Below, piece by piece: positions 10,096 through 20,575 of a stretch of 64,000 bases of DNA. The position numbers were made by a program, and so were the translations under genes. Location of the stretch: positions 1-64,000 of the forward strand of contig CAMBEK010000006.1 in assembly GCA_945865565.1 (NCBI GenBank). The letters are read 5' to 3'. The notes beneath the pieces are model-generated. The model was not told the origin of the DNA and searched no databases. It saw only the letters and a program-made list of their open reading frames with translations. Origin of the DNA: Pseudobacteriovorax antillogorgiicola. Its GTDB lineage: Bacteria > Bdellovibrionota_B > Oligoflexia > Oligoflexales > RGVZ01. Numbering within the stretch: position 1 is the first letter of the stretch; each line of letters starts with the position of its first letter.

Positions 10096-11052
10096 TCAAT
10101 GGTTGCATCTCTGCAACAGGTGTTCATAGACACGCCCAAGAGTCTTGAACTTCTCTTCATGACCAGTGCCAGCATCGGGATGATACTTCCTGGCAAGTTC
10201 CAAATATTTCCGCCTCAGTTCATCCTGCGCCGGAAAATCGCTGAAACCAAAATAACGCAACGCTTCAATGTCGCGCGATGTTTTGATCGATGCGCCTGCA
10301 CGTTGCTGTGAAGCTTCATTGCGGCGACGACTTTGCTCGTCACGGAAGTCTTCTGCCTTGTCCCGCCATGCCCCCGGACGTGGACCAGATTTCGATTGTT
10401 GCTCAAAGAAATTATCCGATGCGCCAAGCAATTCAGCGTAACAGGCATCCAGACGCTGACGGCAACTCCGCATTTCATTTCGCACATTTGTTAGAAAAGC
10501 CCGCAAAGACTTGCTGTCCAATGCATCGGGCAGCCCATCGGGCAGGCGGTCCAATGCCAGAGCCGAATGAACCCCATCCAACTCGTTGATCGCCCGGTAA
10601 CGGGCATTCACTTCCAACAGCGTCAGCCAAAGGCAGCGAATGCCGACTCGAAAGACCCCAACCGATGCGTCACCATTTTTCCACGCCGTAACGAGACCTT
10701 CCCGCACCAGATGATTGGGGGCAGATCCATACGGGGCAAAAACCGGTTCATGCAAGATCGAAGTGGCAAAAGGCCCAGACGTGCGCGCCGCCGAAACCCG
10801 AAACCATGGACCAGGACGATCAGGGAGCAGCATAGGTAATCGGGTACGCAAAGTATTTTCTAGAGGCCTGATCCGGTTGCCCAATTCAGTTACCGCATCG
10901 ATATTGAAACCATTTGGTGGATCCAATCGGGTCTGAACTGCAACGATGAAATCGCGACGCCGTTCAAGTTCGCCTACAACCGCACCGAGGCAGGCACCAA
11001 CCGTACCGTCGGTAAAAATCGCAGGCAAAAACCAGTCGTTTTCAGATTGCAC
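10096..11052 (-). CDS. Protein with C-terminal DnaJ domain
   Basis: C-terminal 'ALRYFGFSDFPAQDELRRKYLELARKYHPDAGTGHEEKFKTLGRVYEHLL' with HPD motif. Confidence 0.75.
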   Translation of the reverse strand: MQSENDWFLPAIFTDGTVGACLGAVVGELERRRDFIVAVQTRLDPPNGFNIDAVTELGNRIRPLENTLRTRLPMLLPDRPGPWFRVSAARTSGPFATSILHEPVFAPYGSAPNHLVREGLVTAWKNGDASVGVFRVGIRCLWLTLLEVNARYRAINELDGVHSALALDRLPDGLPDALDSKSLRAFLTNVRNEMRSCRQRLDACYAELLGASDNFFEQQSKSGPRPGAWRDKAEDFRDEQSRRRNEASQQRAGASIKTSRDIEALRYFGFSDFPAQDELRRKYLELARKYHPDAGTGHEEKFKTLGRVYEHLLQRCNH

Positions 11053-11057
11053 AGGGA

Positions 11058-11552
11058 TTACTTCCTGGAATGTTTCTCGGAAAGTTGGGACGACAATTCG
11101 TTCAATTCATCGGCAACTTCTCCGAAGGCATCCCCATCGCGCAATTTGATCTGCATTCCGTAATGCCCGTCGATCAACCCGCGGATCATCCTGCGAAAGG
11201 CCACGGTTGGTCCGACCATTCTGTGGGTGAAAAAAATGGACGACGCAATATTCAAAATCAAAAACACGACAATCGTTCCCAGAACTGCCGCGCGCATTTC
11301 AGCAAGGCTTGAATAGAGTAGTTTGAGTATTTCCTCTTCAGCATCGGTCAACTGAATGACCACCGAGGCAAACTGATTCAGGTGAATGTAAAACAGCCAG
11401 GCAATAACCCCGGCAAACGCAAAAGACAGTACGACGCTGAAGAGACCTAGCTGTATTTGCAGAAAAGGCTGCAACAGGAAATTGCGAACACTGCGCCGGT
11501 TTGCCAAATCCGCGGGGCTGATGACTTCTGGGATACTCTCTTTATTGGACAT
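11058..11552 (-). CDS. Two-TM HAMP-like membrane protein
   Basis: Two TM segments followed by 'THRMVGPTVAFRRMIRGLIDGHYGMQIKLRDGDAFGEVADELNEL', HAMP-like. Confidence 0.6.
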   Translation of the reverse strand: MSNKESIPEVISPADLANRRSVRNFLLQPFLQIQLGLFSVVLSFAFAGVIAWLFYIHLNQFASVVIQLTDAEEEILKLLYSSLAEMRAAVLGTIVVFLILNIASSIFFTHRMVGPTVAFRRMIRGLIDGHYGMQIKLRDGDAFGEVADELNELSSQLSEKHSRK

Positions 11553-11628
11553 GGATCCAAGACCTCCTTGGCCTCACAGATCAACCTGATCGTGGAATCG
11601 TTTCACCAAATCTTACCATGAATGGCAC

Positions 11629-12585
11629 CTAATCCCGCAGGAAGTGGCAGTTGTAACCCCCCGGATTCTTGACCAGATACTTCTGATGGTAGTCCTCGGC
11701 CGGCCAAAACGGGACCTTGGGAACAATGGCCGTGACGATGGGCTTGGCCCATTTGCCGGAAGCAGCCACTGCGGCCTTGACCCGTTCAGCAACCTCGCGT
11801 TGGGCATCGAACTGGCAAAAAATCGCAGACCGGTACTGGGTTCCAATATCGTTCATCTGGCGATTGAGCATGGTCGGATCGTGCAACCGAAAGAAGTATC
11901 CAAGTAGATCCTCGAAACTCAAAACGGCAGGATCGAAGGTAATTTCGACGGCTTCGGCATGCCCTGTCGTCCCCGTCTTGACCTGCTCGTACCCCGGAGA
12001 ATCACCATTACCGCCAGTGTAGCCAACACGAGTTGCCACGACGCCCTTGATCCCACGCAAGATTTCTTCGACGCCCCAAAAACATCCACCAGCCAATACG
12101 GCGACTTCCATTGCTGGCTTCATAGCGGGCTCCATATCGGGCTCCTTAAAAAGTGAGGTCAACCCCTCATACCCTTCGTCCGCCATTTTATGAAGGGGGA
12201 CAAAGCGCAAGGCCGCGGAATTGATGCAGTAACGCATACCCGTCGGAGCCGGCCCGTCATCAAACACATGGCCCAGATGGGAATCGGCCCCAGCAGAGCG
12301 GACTTCGGTTCGCACCTGCCAAAGTTTCCGGTCAGTTTTTTCGATGACCTGGTCGGACTTCAGAGGCTTTGTAAAACTCGGCCAACCGCATCCCGAGTCG
12401 AATTTGTCGAGGGATGAAAAAAGCGGCTCCCCGGAGACTATATCCACATAGATCCCGGGCTGCTTGTGATCCCAAAAATCGTTGCGGAACGGGGGCTCTG
12501 TCGCATCTTGCTGGGTCACGGCAAACTGCTCGGGGGTCAGCCTCTTGCGAATCTCCTCAGCGCTTGGTTTCACATACTTCTTCAT
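11629..12585 (-). CDS. msrBA: Bifunctional peptide methionine sulfoxide reductase MsrB-MsrA fusion
   Basis: N-terminal MsrB ('[14 protein letters not shown]...[13 protein letters not shown]'-type) and C-terminal MsrA ('[31 protein letters not shown]'). Confidence 0.93.
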   Translation of the reverse strand: MKKYVKPSAEEIRKRLTPEQFAVTQQDATEPPFRNDFWDHKQPGIYVDIVSGEPLFSSLDKFDSGCGWPSFTKPLKSDQVIEKTDRKLWQVRTEVRSAGADSHLGHVFDDGPAPTGMRYCINSAALRFVPLHKMADEGYEGLTSLFKEPDMEPAMKPAMEVAVLAGGCFWGVEEILRGIKGVVATRVGYTGGNGDSPGYEQVKTGTTGHAEAVEITFDPAVLSFEDLLGYFFRLHDPTMLNRQMNDIGTQYRSAIFCQFDAQREVAERVKAAVAASGKWAKPIVTAIVPKVPFWPAEDYHQKYLVKNPGGYNCHFLRD

Positions 12586-12621
12586 GCTACGGTCTCCACG
12601 ACTTAAAGACGGAGAAAACTC

Positions 12622-14253
12622 ATGTCGAACGCCAACTTCAAGGCCCCTGCTCCGACCAACGAACCGATCCGGTCTTTTGCACCAGGGTCACCCGAAAAAC
12701 GTGAACTGAAAAGCGAACTTGCCCGACAAGCTCAATCGGCGACTGAAATCCCGCTGGTCATCGACGGCAAGCACATCATGACAAAAAACCGCAGGCCTGT
12801 AACCAGCCCGCACAACAAAACTTTGACCCTTGCCCACTGCGCCCAGGCGTCAAGCGAAGATACCCAGGCCGCGGTAAAGGCCGCCCTGCATGCCCGAAAG
12901 TCCTGGTCGACCTTGCCTTGGGAAGATCGGGCTGCCGTATTCCTCAAGGCTGCTGATCTGCTGGCGACGAAATACCGTGCAAAAATGAACGCCGCAACGA
13001 TGCTTGGCCAGAGTAAAACTTGTTACCAGTCTGAGATCGATGCCGCCTGCGAGCTGATCGATTTCTTCCGCTGGAACGTCCATTTCATGACCGAAATTTA
13101 CAGCCAGCAACCGACTTCACCGGCCGGACAATGGAACCGCCTGGCGGCGCGACCTCTGGAGGGCTTTGTCTACGCTGTAGCCCCATTCAACTTCACTTCC
13201 ATTTCCGTGAACTTGCCTTGCGCCCCGGCGCTAATGGGCTGCACGGTGGTCTGGAAACCAGCCGCCACAGGGGCCCTGTCGTCGTGGATTGGCATGCAAA
13301 TTCTGGAAGAGGCAGGGCTGCCTCCAGGCGTCATAAACTTCTTGCCCGGAGAGGCTGCGGCAATCAGCAACACGCTCCTTGAACATTCGGATCTGGCTGG
13401 GATTCACTTCACTGGATCGACGGCAACGTTCAATCACCTCTGGAAGACGGTCGGAAACAACATCGACCGCTACAAATCATACCCGCGGCTGGTTGGGGAA
13501 ACTGGTGGCAAGGATTTTGTCTTTGCCCATCCTTCTGCAGATGTCGATCAACTGGTGACGGCCCTGGTCCGTGGTTCTTTCGAATACCAGGGGCAAAAGT
13601 GTTCTGCAGCCTCGCGCGCCTACATCCCTCAGAGCATCTGGCCTCATGTTCGCGACCGCCTGGTTGCGATCACCGAAGAATTAAAAATGGGCGACCCGGA
13701 AGATTTCACGAATTTTATGGGGGCTGTGATCGACGAGCGGGCCTTTAAAAAAATCAAAGGCTACATCGATTTCGCAAAGGGCGCTTCTGATGCAAAAGTC
13801 ATCGCCGGCGGGCAATGCGATGACAGCAAGGGCTGGTTCATTCGCCCAACTGTGATCGAAACCACGAACCCGACCTTTAAAACAATGGTGGAAGAAATCT
13901 TTGGGCCGGTATTGACCGTCTACGTCTATGAAGACAGCAAATTCGAAGATGCGTTGAAACTGTGCGATGAGGCGACTCCTTATGCACTGACGGGCGCGAT
14001 CTTTGCGCGCGAGCGCCGCGTGATCCACCACATGACCAGCGCGCTGGAAGGCGCCGCCGGAAACTTCTACATCAACGACAAGCCAACGGGTGCCGTCGTC
14101 GGACAGCAGCCTTTTGGTGGAGCGCGTGCTTCCGGGACCAACGATAAAGCGGGCAGCATGCTGAACTTATTACGCTGGGTTTCCATGCGGACGATCAAGG
14201 AAAATTTCTTGCCGATCACCGACCACCGTTATCCGCACATGATGGAGTCCTAA
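12622..14253 (+). CDS. pruA: L-glutamate gamma-semialdehyde (1-pyrroline-5-carboxylate) dehydrogenase
   Basis: '[33 protein letters not shown]...[49 protein letters not shown]', P5CDH (ALDH4-type). Confidence 0.92.
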   Translation: MSNANFKAPAPTNEPIRSFAPGSPEKRELKSELARQAQSATEIPLVIDGKHIMTKNRRPVTSPHNKTLTLAHCAQASSEDTQAAVKAALHARKSWSTLPWEDRAAVFLKAADLLATKYRAKMNAATMLGQSKTCYQSEIDAACELIDFFRWNVHFMTEIYSQQPTSPAGQWNRLAARPLEGFVYAVAPFNFTSISVNLPCAPALMGCTVVWKPAATGALSSWIGMQILEEAGLPPGVINFLPGEAAAISNTLLEHSDLAGIHFTGSTATFNHLWKTVGNNIDRYKSYPRLVGETGGKDFVFAHPSADVDQLVTALVRGSFEYQGQKCSAASRAYIPQSIWPHVRDRLVAITEELKMGDPEDFTNFMGAVIDERAFKKIKGYIDFAKGASDAKVIAGGQCDDSKGWFIRPTVIETTNPTFKTMVEEIFGPVLTVYVYEDSKFEDALKLCDEATPYALTGAIFARERRVIHHMTSALEGAAGNFYINDKPTGAVVGQQPFGGARASGTNDKAGSMLNLLRWVSMRTIKENFLPITDHRYPHMMES

Positions 14254-15366
14254 GTGACCGAAGCCGTTGCACCAAAGTTAAAACCGATGATCCTCGTTTA
14301 TTGCCGCGAGGGTTTCGAGGCCGAGGCAGGCCAAGAACTGGCTGCAATGGTAGTTCAAGTACTGGGATTGCACCGGCAGCCGTTGCCAGTTACCGTCGCC
14401 AACTCGGCCTTCGCCATTCTACCCCTGGCCAGCACTAACGAGCTGATGGCGCTGCGTCGCAAACTTCCAATCAAGTCCCTCATCTTCGCACGACAACTGG
14501 CTTTTGGTTTTGGCCCGCTTGATCTCGGCGACGCGCGCGATCGTGCCGCACCGATAGCAGCTGCGGCGCTGGAATCCATTTTTCCTGCCGCAGGAATTCA
14601 ATACAACCGGATGGTTGTGACTTATCCTGACAACAACGATGGCAAGGAACTGACCCGCTTTTCCAAACTCGTCCATCCGGCCTTGACCAAAGCACTCACC
14701 AAGGCAGGCATGCTCACTAAAAATGGCGCGAAAGGTCTGCCGACTCTAAACGTCTTTTTCTTCGATCGTGCCAAACAGGCCATGTTGACGTGGATCGATC
14801 CTGGCAATTCTTCGCCTTGGATCGACGGTGTGGCGCGCTTGAAATTGCCACCATCGGCCCCAAGCCGGTCCACCCTGAAACTGGAAGAAGCGTTTCATGT
14901 CTTTATGACCAAGGGCCAGCGCGACCACTTGCTTCGCCCTGGACTGACAGCCGTTGACTTGGGAGCATCTCCCGGCGGATGGACCTGGCAGCTGATCCAA
15001 CGGGAAATGTTTGTCACGGCAGTCGACAATGGAAAAATGGACGATGCCCTGATGGCCACCGGTATGGTGAATCATCTGTCGGTGGACGCGTTCCATTACA
15101 AACCAAAGAGTCCGGTCGACTGGTTGATTTGCGATGTGGTGGAACAGCCGTCGAGGGTCGCAAAACTGGCGGCACAGTGGATCAGCGAAGGCTTGTGTAA
15201 AAACGCAATGGTGAACCTGAAACTACCCATGAAGCAGCGTCGCGACGAAGTGATGCGGTGCCTCGACATCATCGGGGCTGCCAACGATAAATGGTATCTA
15301 GCCGCCCGGCAGCTTTACCATGACCGGCGCGAGGTCACGGTGTTTGCTTCGTCCAATATGGACTAA
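14254..15366 (+). CDS. rlmM: RlmM-like 23S rRNA 2'-O-methyltransferase
   Basis: GTG start; 'VDLGASPGGWTWQLIQREMFVTAVDNGKMDDALMATGMVNHLSVDAFHYKPKSPVDWLICDVVEQP'. Confidence 0.85.
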   Translation: MTEAVAPKLKPMILVYCREGFEAEAGQELAAMVVQVLGLHRQPLPVTVANSAFAILPLASTNELMALRRKLPIKSLIFARQLAFGFGPLDLGDARDRAAPIAAAALESIFPAAGIQYNRMVVTYPDNNDGKELTRFSKLVHPALTKALTKAGMLTKNGAKGLPTLNVFFFDRAKQAMLTWIDPGNSSPWIDGVARLKLPPSAPSRSTLKLEEAFHVFMTKGQRDHLLRPGLTAVDLGASPGGWTWQLIQREMFVTAVDNGKMDDALMATGMVNHLSVDAFHYKPKSPVDWLICDVVEQPSRVAKLAAQWISEGLCKNAMVNLKLPMKQRRDEVMRCLDIIGAANDKWYLAARQLYHDRREVTVFASSNMD

Positions 15367-15392
15367 AGTTGTGATCGCGATCTCTACAGCCC

Positions 15393-17117
15393 TCAAACCA
15401 TGCTTTCTTTTTTCCACGGCAATCCATCAATGGCGACTATCGCCGACCGGGGCATCGCCCCAGGAGTGCCATCAGGCCAAGACGACGTGTAGGGCTGACC
15501 GATAACTGACGTCTCTCCAGGATGCTGTACCGACAGAAAAATGGTTTGCTCATCGCCCGAAAAACATGGTCCAGTTAATTCTGCCGCGACCGGCCCGCTG
15601 GCGAAGCGCAAGGCCCTTCCCGCGTCTTGCCCTTGCGCCGGGACGACAAAAAAAGCGTTGTTGCCATAGCCAGCGTAAATCCCCACACCAATCTTGTCTT
15701 TACTCACGTCGGTGGTGAACCACAGGCTGCCATTGCGGTCGAACGTAATGTTGTCGGGACACGAAAACCCGGTTTCAGGTCCTCCGACCAAAAATGCCTC
15801 TGATGTAAATTCCGTGGCCGCCGGATCACCGTGTTTTTCAGTGATGCACAAAAATGACCCATGATGGTTGCCGACGGAAGAATTATTGGTCAGGGCAATG
15901 AAAACATTTCCAGTCTTCGGATGAATATCGATTCCCTCGGGACGATCCATCGGGGTTGCGCCCGCCGCGAGTCCTGCCTTGCGGGCATGCAGCAACACGT
16001 CCAATTGATCGCTAAATTTCGCGCGCAGGGCCGGTTGGCTGCTCCAATCCAATTCGACCCAGCGCCCGCCCTTCACGTCCGCGGCGTATAGCTGACCCTC
16101 CGACAAATCATTTGGGTGCCGGGAAACGAATTTGAAAATACAGCCGCCTTTATGGTCATCGCCAGAATAGACAACGGCACGCCCGTCCTTCGCCACAGTG
16201 ACCTTGGTTCCTTCTCGAGATACGCGGCCCATCGCAACCAATTTGCGCACGGAGCCGGTCATGGGATCGGCTTCAACCACCCACCCATAATGCCAAGGGT
16301 GATGATGAACCTGGTCCCGCCAGCCGTTGTCGTACCCGGCATCAAAGGTCACCCGTGATTGCCAGTCCTCGCTGTCAGGGCCATCCAATTCACCATAAAA
16401 TTCTTTGTAGTTTTCTTCGCACGTCAACACAGTTCCCCATGGTGTGACACCGCCAGAGCAATTGGCAAGGGTCCCGATCGCATGGTCTTGCCCGCGAATG
16501 GTCACTCGGTTTGCGTAGGGTATCGGCGTCAATGCAGTGATGCGGCGGTTCAGCTCGTGATGTCCACCAAAGCGCCACGCGCCGTGAGGATTGTCCCGGA
16601 CAATACGGACGATGGATGCGCCGATCGCCAGTTGTTCTTCCCTGATCTGCTCAGCAGTCTTTGTGACCCCACCTTGCAGCGTTCCGGGGTTGCCGTGCAT
16701 CAGCAAGCCCATCGGAGTTTCATGATTAACCCAAAGCAGGGCTTCGACCGCAGTGCGAGCCTCCGGTGAAGCCTGGTCCAGCACAAGCCGGCCGCGGCTC
16801 AGTGGCAAGAAAGCGATGAAATCATTGTTAAATCCGAATCGGTCCCCGCCTTGATTGATAACATCACCGTAGCGCAACAAAATCCTGGCCCGGGCGCCAT
16901 CGGCAACCACAAAATCGTCGTTGCTCAAAGGTGGCAGTCCTGTAAAAGGCGCCACTTGAAAGCCAGCCAAGCCAGGTGCATCGGATGCCCATGCCGTTTC
17001 ATTAAGAACACTCGGAAACGCCTTCCAAGCCAAGGCAGCGGTGGCCGACATGGACAAAAAAGAGAGAAATTCCCGTCGGTTAAATTCCATCGCCGAAGAT
17101 TGATTGGTAGTTGGCAT
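15393..17117 (-). CDS. PhoX/DUF839 family secreted phosphatase-like protein (Tat-type signal)
   Basis: 'NRREFLSFLSMSATAALAWKAF' signal; 'TPWGTVLTCEENYKEFYG', 'RPEGIDIHPKTGNVFIALTNNS', 'FSCPDNITFDRNGSLWFTTD', typical of DUF839/PhoX. Confidence 0.85.
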   Translation of the reverse strand: MPTTNQSSAMEFNRREFLSFLSMSATAALAWKAFPSVLNETAWASDAPGLAGFQVAPFTGLPPLSNDDFVVADGARARILLRYGDVINQGGDRFGFNNDFIAFLPLSRGRLVLDQASPEARTAVEALLWVNHETPMGLLMHGNPGTLQGGVTKTAEQIREEQLAIGASIVRIVRDNPHGAWRFGGHHELNRRITALTPIPYANRVTIRGQDHAIGTLANCSGGVTPWGTVLTCEENYKEFYGELDGPDSEDWQSRVTFDAGYDNGWRDQVHHHPWHYGWVVEADPMTGSVRKLVAMGRVSREGTKVTVAKDGRAVVYSGDDHKGGCIFKFVSRHPNDLSEGQLYAADVKGGRWVELDWSSQPALRAKFSDQLDVLLHARKAGLAAGATPMDRPEGIDIHPKTGNVFIALTNNSSVGNHHGSFLCITEKHGDPAATEFTSEAFLVGGPETGFSCPDNITFDRNGSLWFTTDVSKDKIGVGIYAGYGNNAFFVVPAQGQDAGRALRFASGPVAAELTGPCFSGDEQTIFLSVQHPGETSVIGQPYTSSWPDGTPGAMPRSAIVAIDGLPWKKESMV

Positions 17118-17274
17118 GATTTAAGCCTCTCCTAGTCCTGTGCGGCGTTGTCGTTTCGGTTTTGCGTCAATGAATTGGGCAACTTGACACCATTGCAGAG
17201 GTCTGGTCTTATGCTGGAACGCTTAGTGCGTCAATGGTTTCACGCAGTTTTAATACAATCAAAGGAGGTCAATC

Positions 17275-17856
17275 ATGGCCGTTCTCGTCGGAAAAAAAGC
17301 CCCAGAATTTAAAGCCACGGCTGCCATCGCTGGCGATTTCAAAGAAATCAGCCTCAGCGACCTGCGCGGCAAGCACGTGGTCCTGTTCTTTTATCCACTC
17401 GATTTCACTTTTGTTTGCCCGACCGAGCTTCACGCTTTCCAGGAAAAACTTGAGCAGTTCCGCGAGATGAATACGGAAGTCATCGGTTGCTCGGTCGACA
17501 GCCAATTCAGCCACAACGCTTGGCTTAAAACCCCGGTTTCTGAAGGCGGCATTCAAGGGGTCAAGTATCCTCTGTTGGCCGACATCAACAAGACGATCGC
17601 CCGTGATTATGACGTTCTCATTCCGGAAGCAGGAATTGCACTGCGCGGCACGTTCTTGATCGACAAGGACGGCATCGTTCGCCAGCAAACGGTTAATGAT
17701 TTGCCGCTTGGACGCAATGTGGATGAGATGCTTCGCTTGGTCGAAGCGCTGCAATTCCACGAAAAGCACGGCGAAGTATGCCCGGCAAACTGGAAAAAAG
17801 GCGAGAAGTCGATGAAGCCAAACGCCGAAGGACTGAAAACCTACTTCGCGAAGTAA
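17275..17856 (+). CDS. 2-Cys peroxiredoxin (AhpC/TSA)
   Basis: 'VLFFYPLDFTFVCPTELHAFQEKLEQF...VIGCSVDSQFSHNAWL...EVCPANW'. Confidence 0.95.
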   Translation: MAVLVGKKAPEFKATAAIAGDFKEISLSDLRGKHVVLFFYPLDFTFVCPTELHAFQEKLEQFREMNTEVIGCSVDSQFSHNAWLKTPVSEGGIQGVKYPLLADINKTIARDYDVLIPEAGIALRGTFLIDKDGIVRQQTVNDLPLGRNVDEMLRLVEALQFHEKHGEVCPANWKKGEKSMKPNAEGLKTYFAK

Positions 17857-17880
17857 AAAGAGTTCCTTTCTTCAAAACAA

Positions 17881-17916
17881 AACCGGAGATCCCATCAGGG
17901 ACCTCCGGTTTTTTTT
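17881..17916. terminator. Rho-independent terminator (likely bidirectional)
   Basis: aaccggag-at-ccc-atca-ggg-a-cctccggtt followed by T-run, between convergent peroxiredoxin and haemoglobin genes. Confidence 0.85.
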
Positions 17917-17939
17917 CGCGCTAAAACGAATCGATCAAA

Positions 17940-18473
17940 TTACTTGGTAGCAGGAGCCGAAGCGGCAGCGGGTGCCGCCTCTACGATGTCTGACTGCATC
18001 GGGCCCAGGATTGCCAACAGCTCGCCTTTTTCTTTTTCAGGAACTTTGAACTTGTCGAGAGCCTTGACGAGATCTTCAACGAGAGCACCGAAGTGCTGGC
18101 CCTGCACGCCCATTCCAGCATGAGCCGTCTTCATGTCCTTGCCCTTGTACTTGCATGGGCCGCCGCTGCCTTCGCAGATCTGATTCACCATGTTGCCTTT
18201 GAACTTCGCAAGGCGCTTTTTGTCGCCAGCGGTGGCCGCAAAGAAGCTGTTGATGCGCGTGTCAGCAGCCACATTTGCAACAAATTCATCAACCACTGCC
18301 GTGATAGCCTTCTTGCCGCCAAGGCGGTCATAAAGCTTTTTCTCGGTGGTTGCAGCAGCAGCCTTGTGGGCTTTAGCAGGATGAGACTTGGCTGTGTGTG
18401 AATCTTGAGCAGAAGCAACGCCAGCCATCAGAGTCACAACAGGAACAAGTGCGAGCAAAATCTTTCTCATGCG
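17940..18473 (-). CDS. Exported truncated haemoglobin (group 1-like)
   Basis: 'LYDRLGGKKAITAVVDEFVANVAADTRINSFFAATAGDKKRLAKFKGNMVNQICEGSGGPCKYKGKDMKTAHAGMGVQGQHFGALVEDL'; N-terminal signal peptide 'MRKILLALVPVVTLMAGVASAQ'. Confidence 0.88.
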   Translation of the reverse strand, partial: RMRKILLALVPVVTLMAGVASAQDSHTAKSHPAKAHKAAAATTEKKLYDRLGGKKAITAVVDEFVANVAADTRINSFFAATAGDKKRLAKFKGNMVNQICEGSGGPCKYKGKDMKTAHAGMGVQGQHFGALVEDLVKALDKFKVPEKEKGELLAILGPMQSDIVEAAPAAASAPATK

Positions 18474-18571
18474 AAAATCTCCCAAAAAATAAAAAAGGCA
18501 AAAATGTCCTGCAAAATTATACAAACACTGAGCGACATATCAAGCTGATATGCTTAACAAGTGCCAAGAAA

Positions 18572-20131
18572 TCAATCCCAAGCGCTCCACGGCAAATCCA
18601 GATACGGAAACACGGTGGCGTCATTGGTTCCGCCGGTAGTCGCCAATTCCGTTGCGAAGCTATCCAAATGACAGTTGATAGGCGCCCCTACTGGGTTTGT
18701 CTTAGCGACGATGTGCTTTGGAAAAATACTTGAAACATCAAAGTCGCCAAACTCGGTCAGCACCTTGCACTCGGCAAGAAACGTCAACGCAGTTTTTACG
18801 ACGTTGTCTGTGATCTTCCGGCCATTTAGTGGCCAACCTTCGACGGCACCGCCGCCAAGATCAAGAGCGCGATTGACGCGAATCATATCACCAGTTCCGG
18901 TGGCGTCAGGATACATGGACACCCCCTTGATGCCAGTGACAAACACTTGAACCAAATCAGTCCGATCTTCGAGGCTGATGTCAGTAATTCCGCCAGCCGC
19001 AGTCGAACCGGCACTCCCGTAAAGAGCGTTCAGCAAATAGGCCAACTGGGGTTTCACCACATAGCCAGCGAAATTGGTGACGTCATCTTTTGGCTCGGTT
19101 GCGTTGAACTTGTCTTTATCCTTCACACCGATCACGACTTCGTTGACGAGTGGGTTACCAAGGCGTGAAATTTGAACATATCCGCCACCGTTGGTAGGGT
19201 TTTTACCCTTAAGCCCACGGACTGTGCCCTGGGGACGGCTGGTGGTTGCCCACACACCGAAACTCGGCTTTGCCGCGTCAGGCATAATCTCTGCGATTGG
19301 AACCTCAACAACGATGGATAGTACGTTCGATTTTGCCAAAGAGTCAGTTGCACCACTCGGCAAACCAACAGCTCCAGGCCGGACAAGGATAGAGTTGAAA
19401 ATGCCGCCAAGGTCGACGCTAAACGGATCGTTACGGGGGCCCGCGAAAACCTTGTAACCATCTGCAGTCGTGACAGTGGCATTGGCAGCCAAGGTCTTAT
19501 AGGCCGTGTAACGGTTGGATGCAGAGGCATGGTTGGCGATCGCGCCATCCGTCGTGCCCGGGCCGATGCGGGGCGGAGCCACGGGAAAGTCACTCATGTC
19601 CGTCGGTGTGATCTTGGTGGCTTTTCCCTTGCGGCGACCACCAGTGACTTTGGTCATGCTGTAGGTCTGGCGCAGGGGCAGTGCGCCGGCAGCGCCGCCA
19701 AAATGCGTAAACTCTTTCGCCGTGCTGTCCCAAGCTACGCCCGGCAAAAACGCGATCACGTTGGCATTCGTGGCGGCCGTTTTGTCATTGTGGGTCGTGA
19801 AGTTGAACTGATAGGTCACGTCCTCAATTGCATCACCGTTGTTGTCGATGTGGATTTCGTACAAGACATCATCGTCAAACCGGTACCAGTTCGGTCCTGC
19901 CGCAGCCACATAGGCTGGCGACACGTTCATCACAAACGCTTGATGCGTCGTTCCACGTTCGCCCTTGAACGTGTACAAATCGGTGATATCGGCAGCGGGG
20001 TCATTGGCAAGGCCCGGGGCTTCCCTGTGGCTTGATGCCATCAGTGCCGTGCTCGTCATGAGCATCGCAGCTGCCAGCGACCATCTGCGATTCTTCGAGT
20101 CCATTATCCGTCTCGTCATCCGTGTCATCAT
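18572..20131 (-). CDS. DUF4331 family secreted protein
   Basis: 'SSHREAPGLANDPAADITDLYTFKG...' DUF4331 hallmark; 519 aa (true start may be an internal Met). Confidence 0.85.
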   Translation of the reverse strand: MMTRMTRRIMDSKNRRWSLAAAMLMTSTALMASSHREAPGLANDPAADITDLYTFKGERGTTHQAFVMNVSPAYVAAAGPNWYRFDDDVLYEIHIDNNGDAIEDVTYQFNFTTHNDKTAATNANVIAFLPGVAWDSTAKEFTHFGGAAGALPLRQTYSMTKVTGGRRKGKATKITPTDMSDFPVAPPRIGPGTTDGAIANHASASNRYTAYKTLAANATVTTADGYKVFAGPRNDPFSVDLGGIFNSILVRPGAVGLPSGATDSLAKSNVLSIVVEVPIAEIMPDAAKPSFGVWATTSRPQGTVRGLKGKNPTNGGGYVQISRLGNPLVNEVVIGVKDKDKFNATEPKDDVTNFAGYVVKPQLAYLLNALYGSAGSTAAGGITDISLEDRTDLVQVFVTGIKGVSMYPDATGTGDMIRVNRALDLGGGAVEGWPLNGRKITDNVVKTALTFLAECKVLTEFGDFDVSSIFPKHIVAKTNPVGAPINCHLDSFATELATTGGTNDATVFPYLDLPWSAWD

Positions 20132-20179
20132 TTTAATTCACTCCCTTACATGAAGTAGAAATTCAAAAATTAGATATGT

Positions 20180-20512
20180 TTAGTCGATATCCGCAGGTTC
20201 TTTGGTCGTCGATACTCCGCTTGCAAAATCAGCTTCCGCCAAACCACTGCAAACCTTCGCAAGGCTTTCCAGTTTTAACTGGGCCGACATCCAGCCCACG
20301 AATTCGGCAATCTCGCCGGACGGCAAATTAAAGCAGCTATTCAAGAACTCCACAGCTCCACGCCCTGGACTGAAGAGTGAACCACGGTCAGAAAAGTCAG
20401 GTAAAAAATCTCGACTCCCGCTCCCCTTTCCGCAGTTGTTCAACACAACAAGGCTGCTACACAAGAAAAGTCCAATGCCGATCCGTGCAGATACTTTCCG
20501 CGAGAATTTCAT
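20180..20512 (-). CDS. Small lipoprotein, unknown function
   Basis: 'GIGLFLCSSLVVLNNCGKGSGSRDF' lipobox-like N-terminus. Confidence 0.45.
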   Translation of the reverse strand: MKFSRKVSARIGIGLFLCSSLVVLNNCGKGSGSRDFLPDFSDRGSLFSPGRGAVEFLNSCFNLPSGEIAEFVGWMSAQLKLESLAKVCSGLAEADFASGVSTTKEPADID

Positions 20513-20575
20513 ATCGTGAGCCCTTTACACGGTAATTAAATGAACACAGAAAAACGAAATCGCGAACTTATAAAA

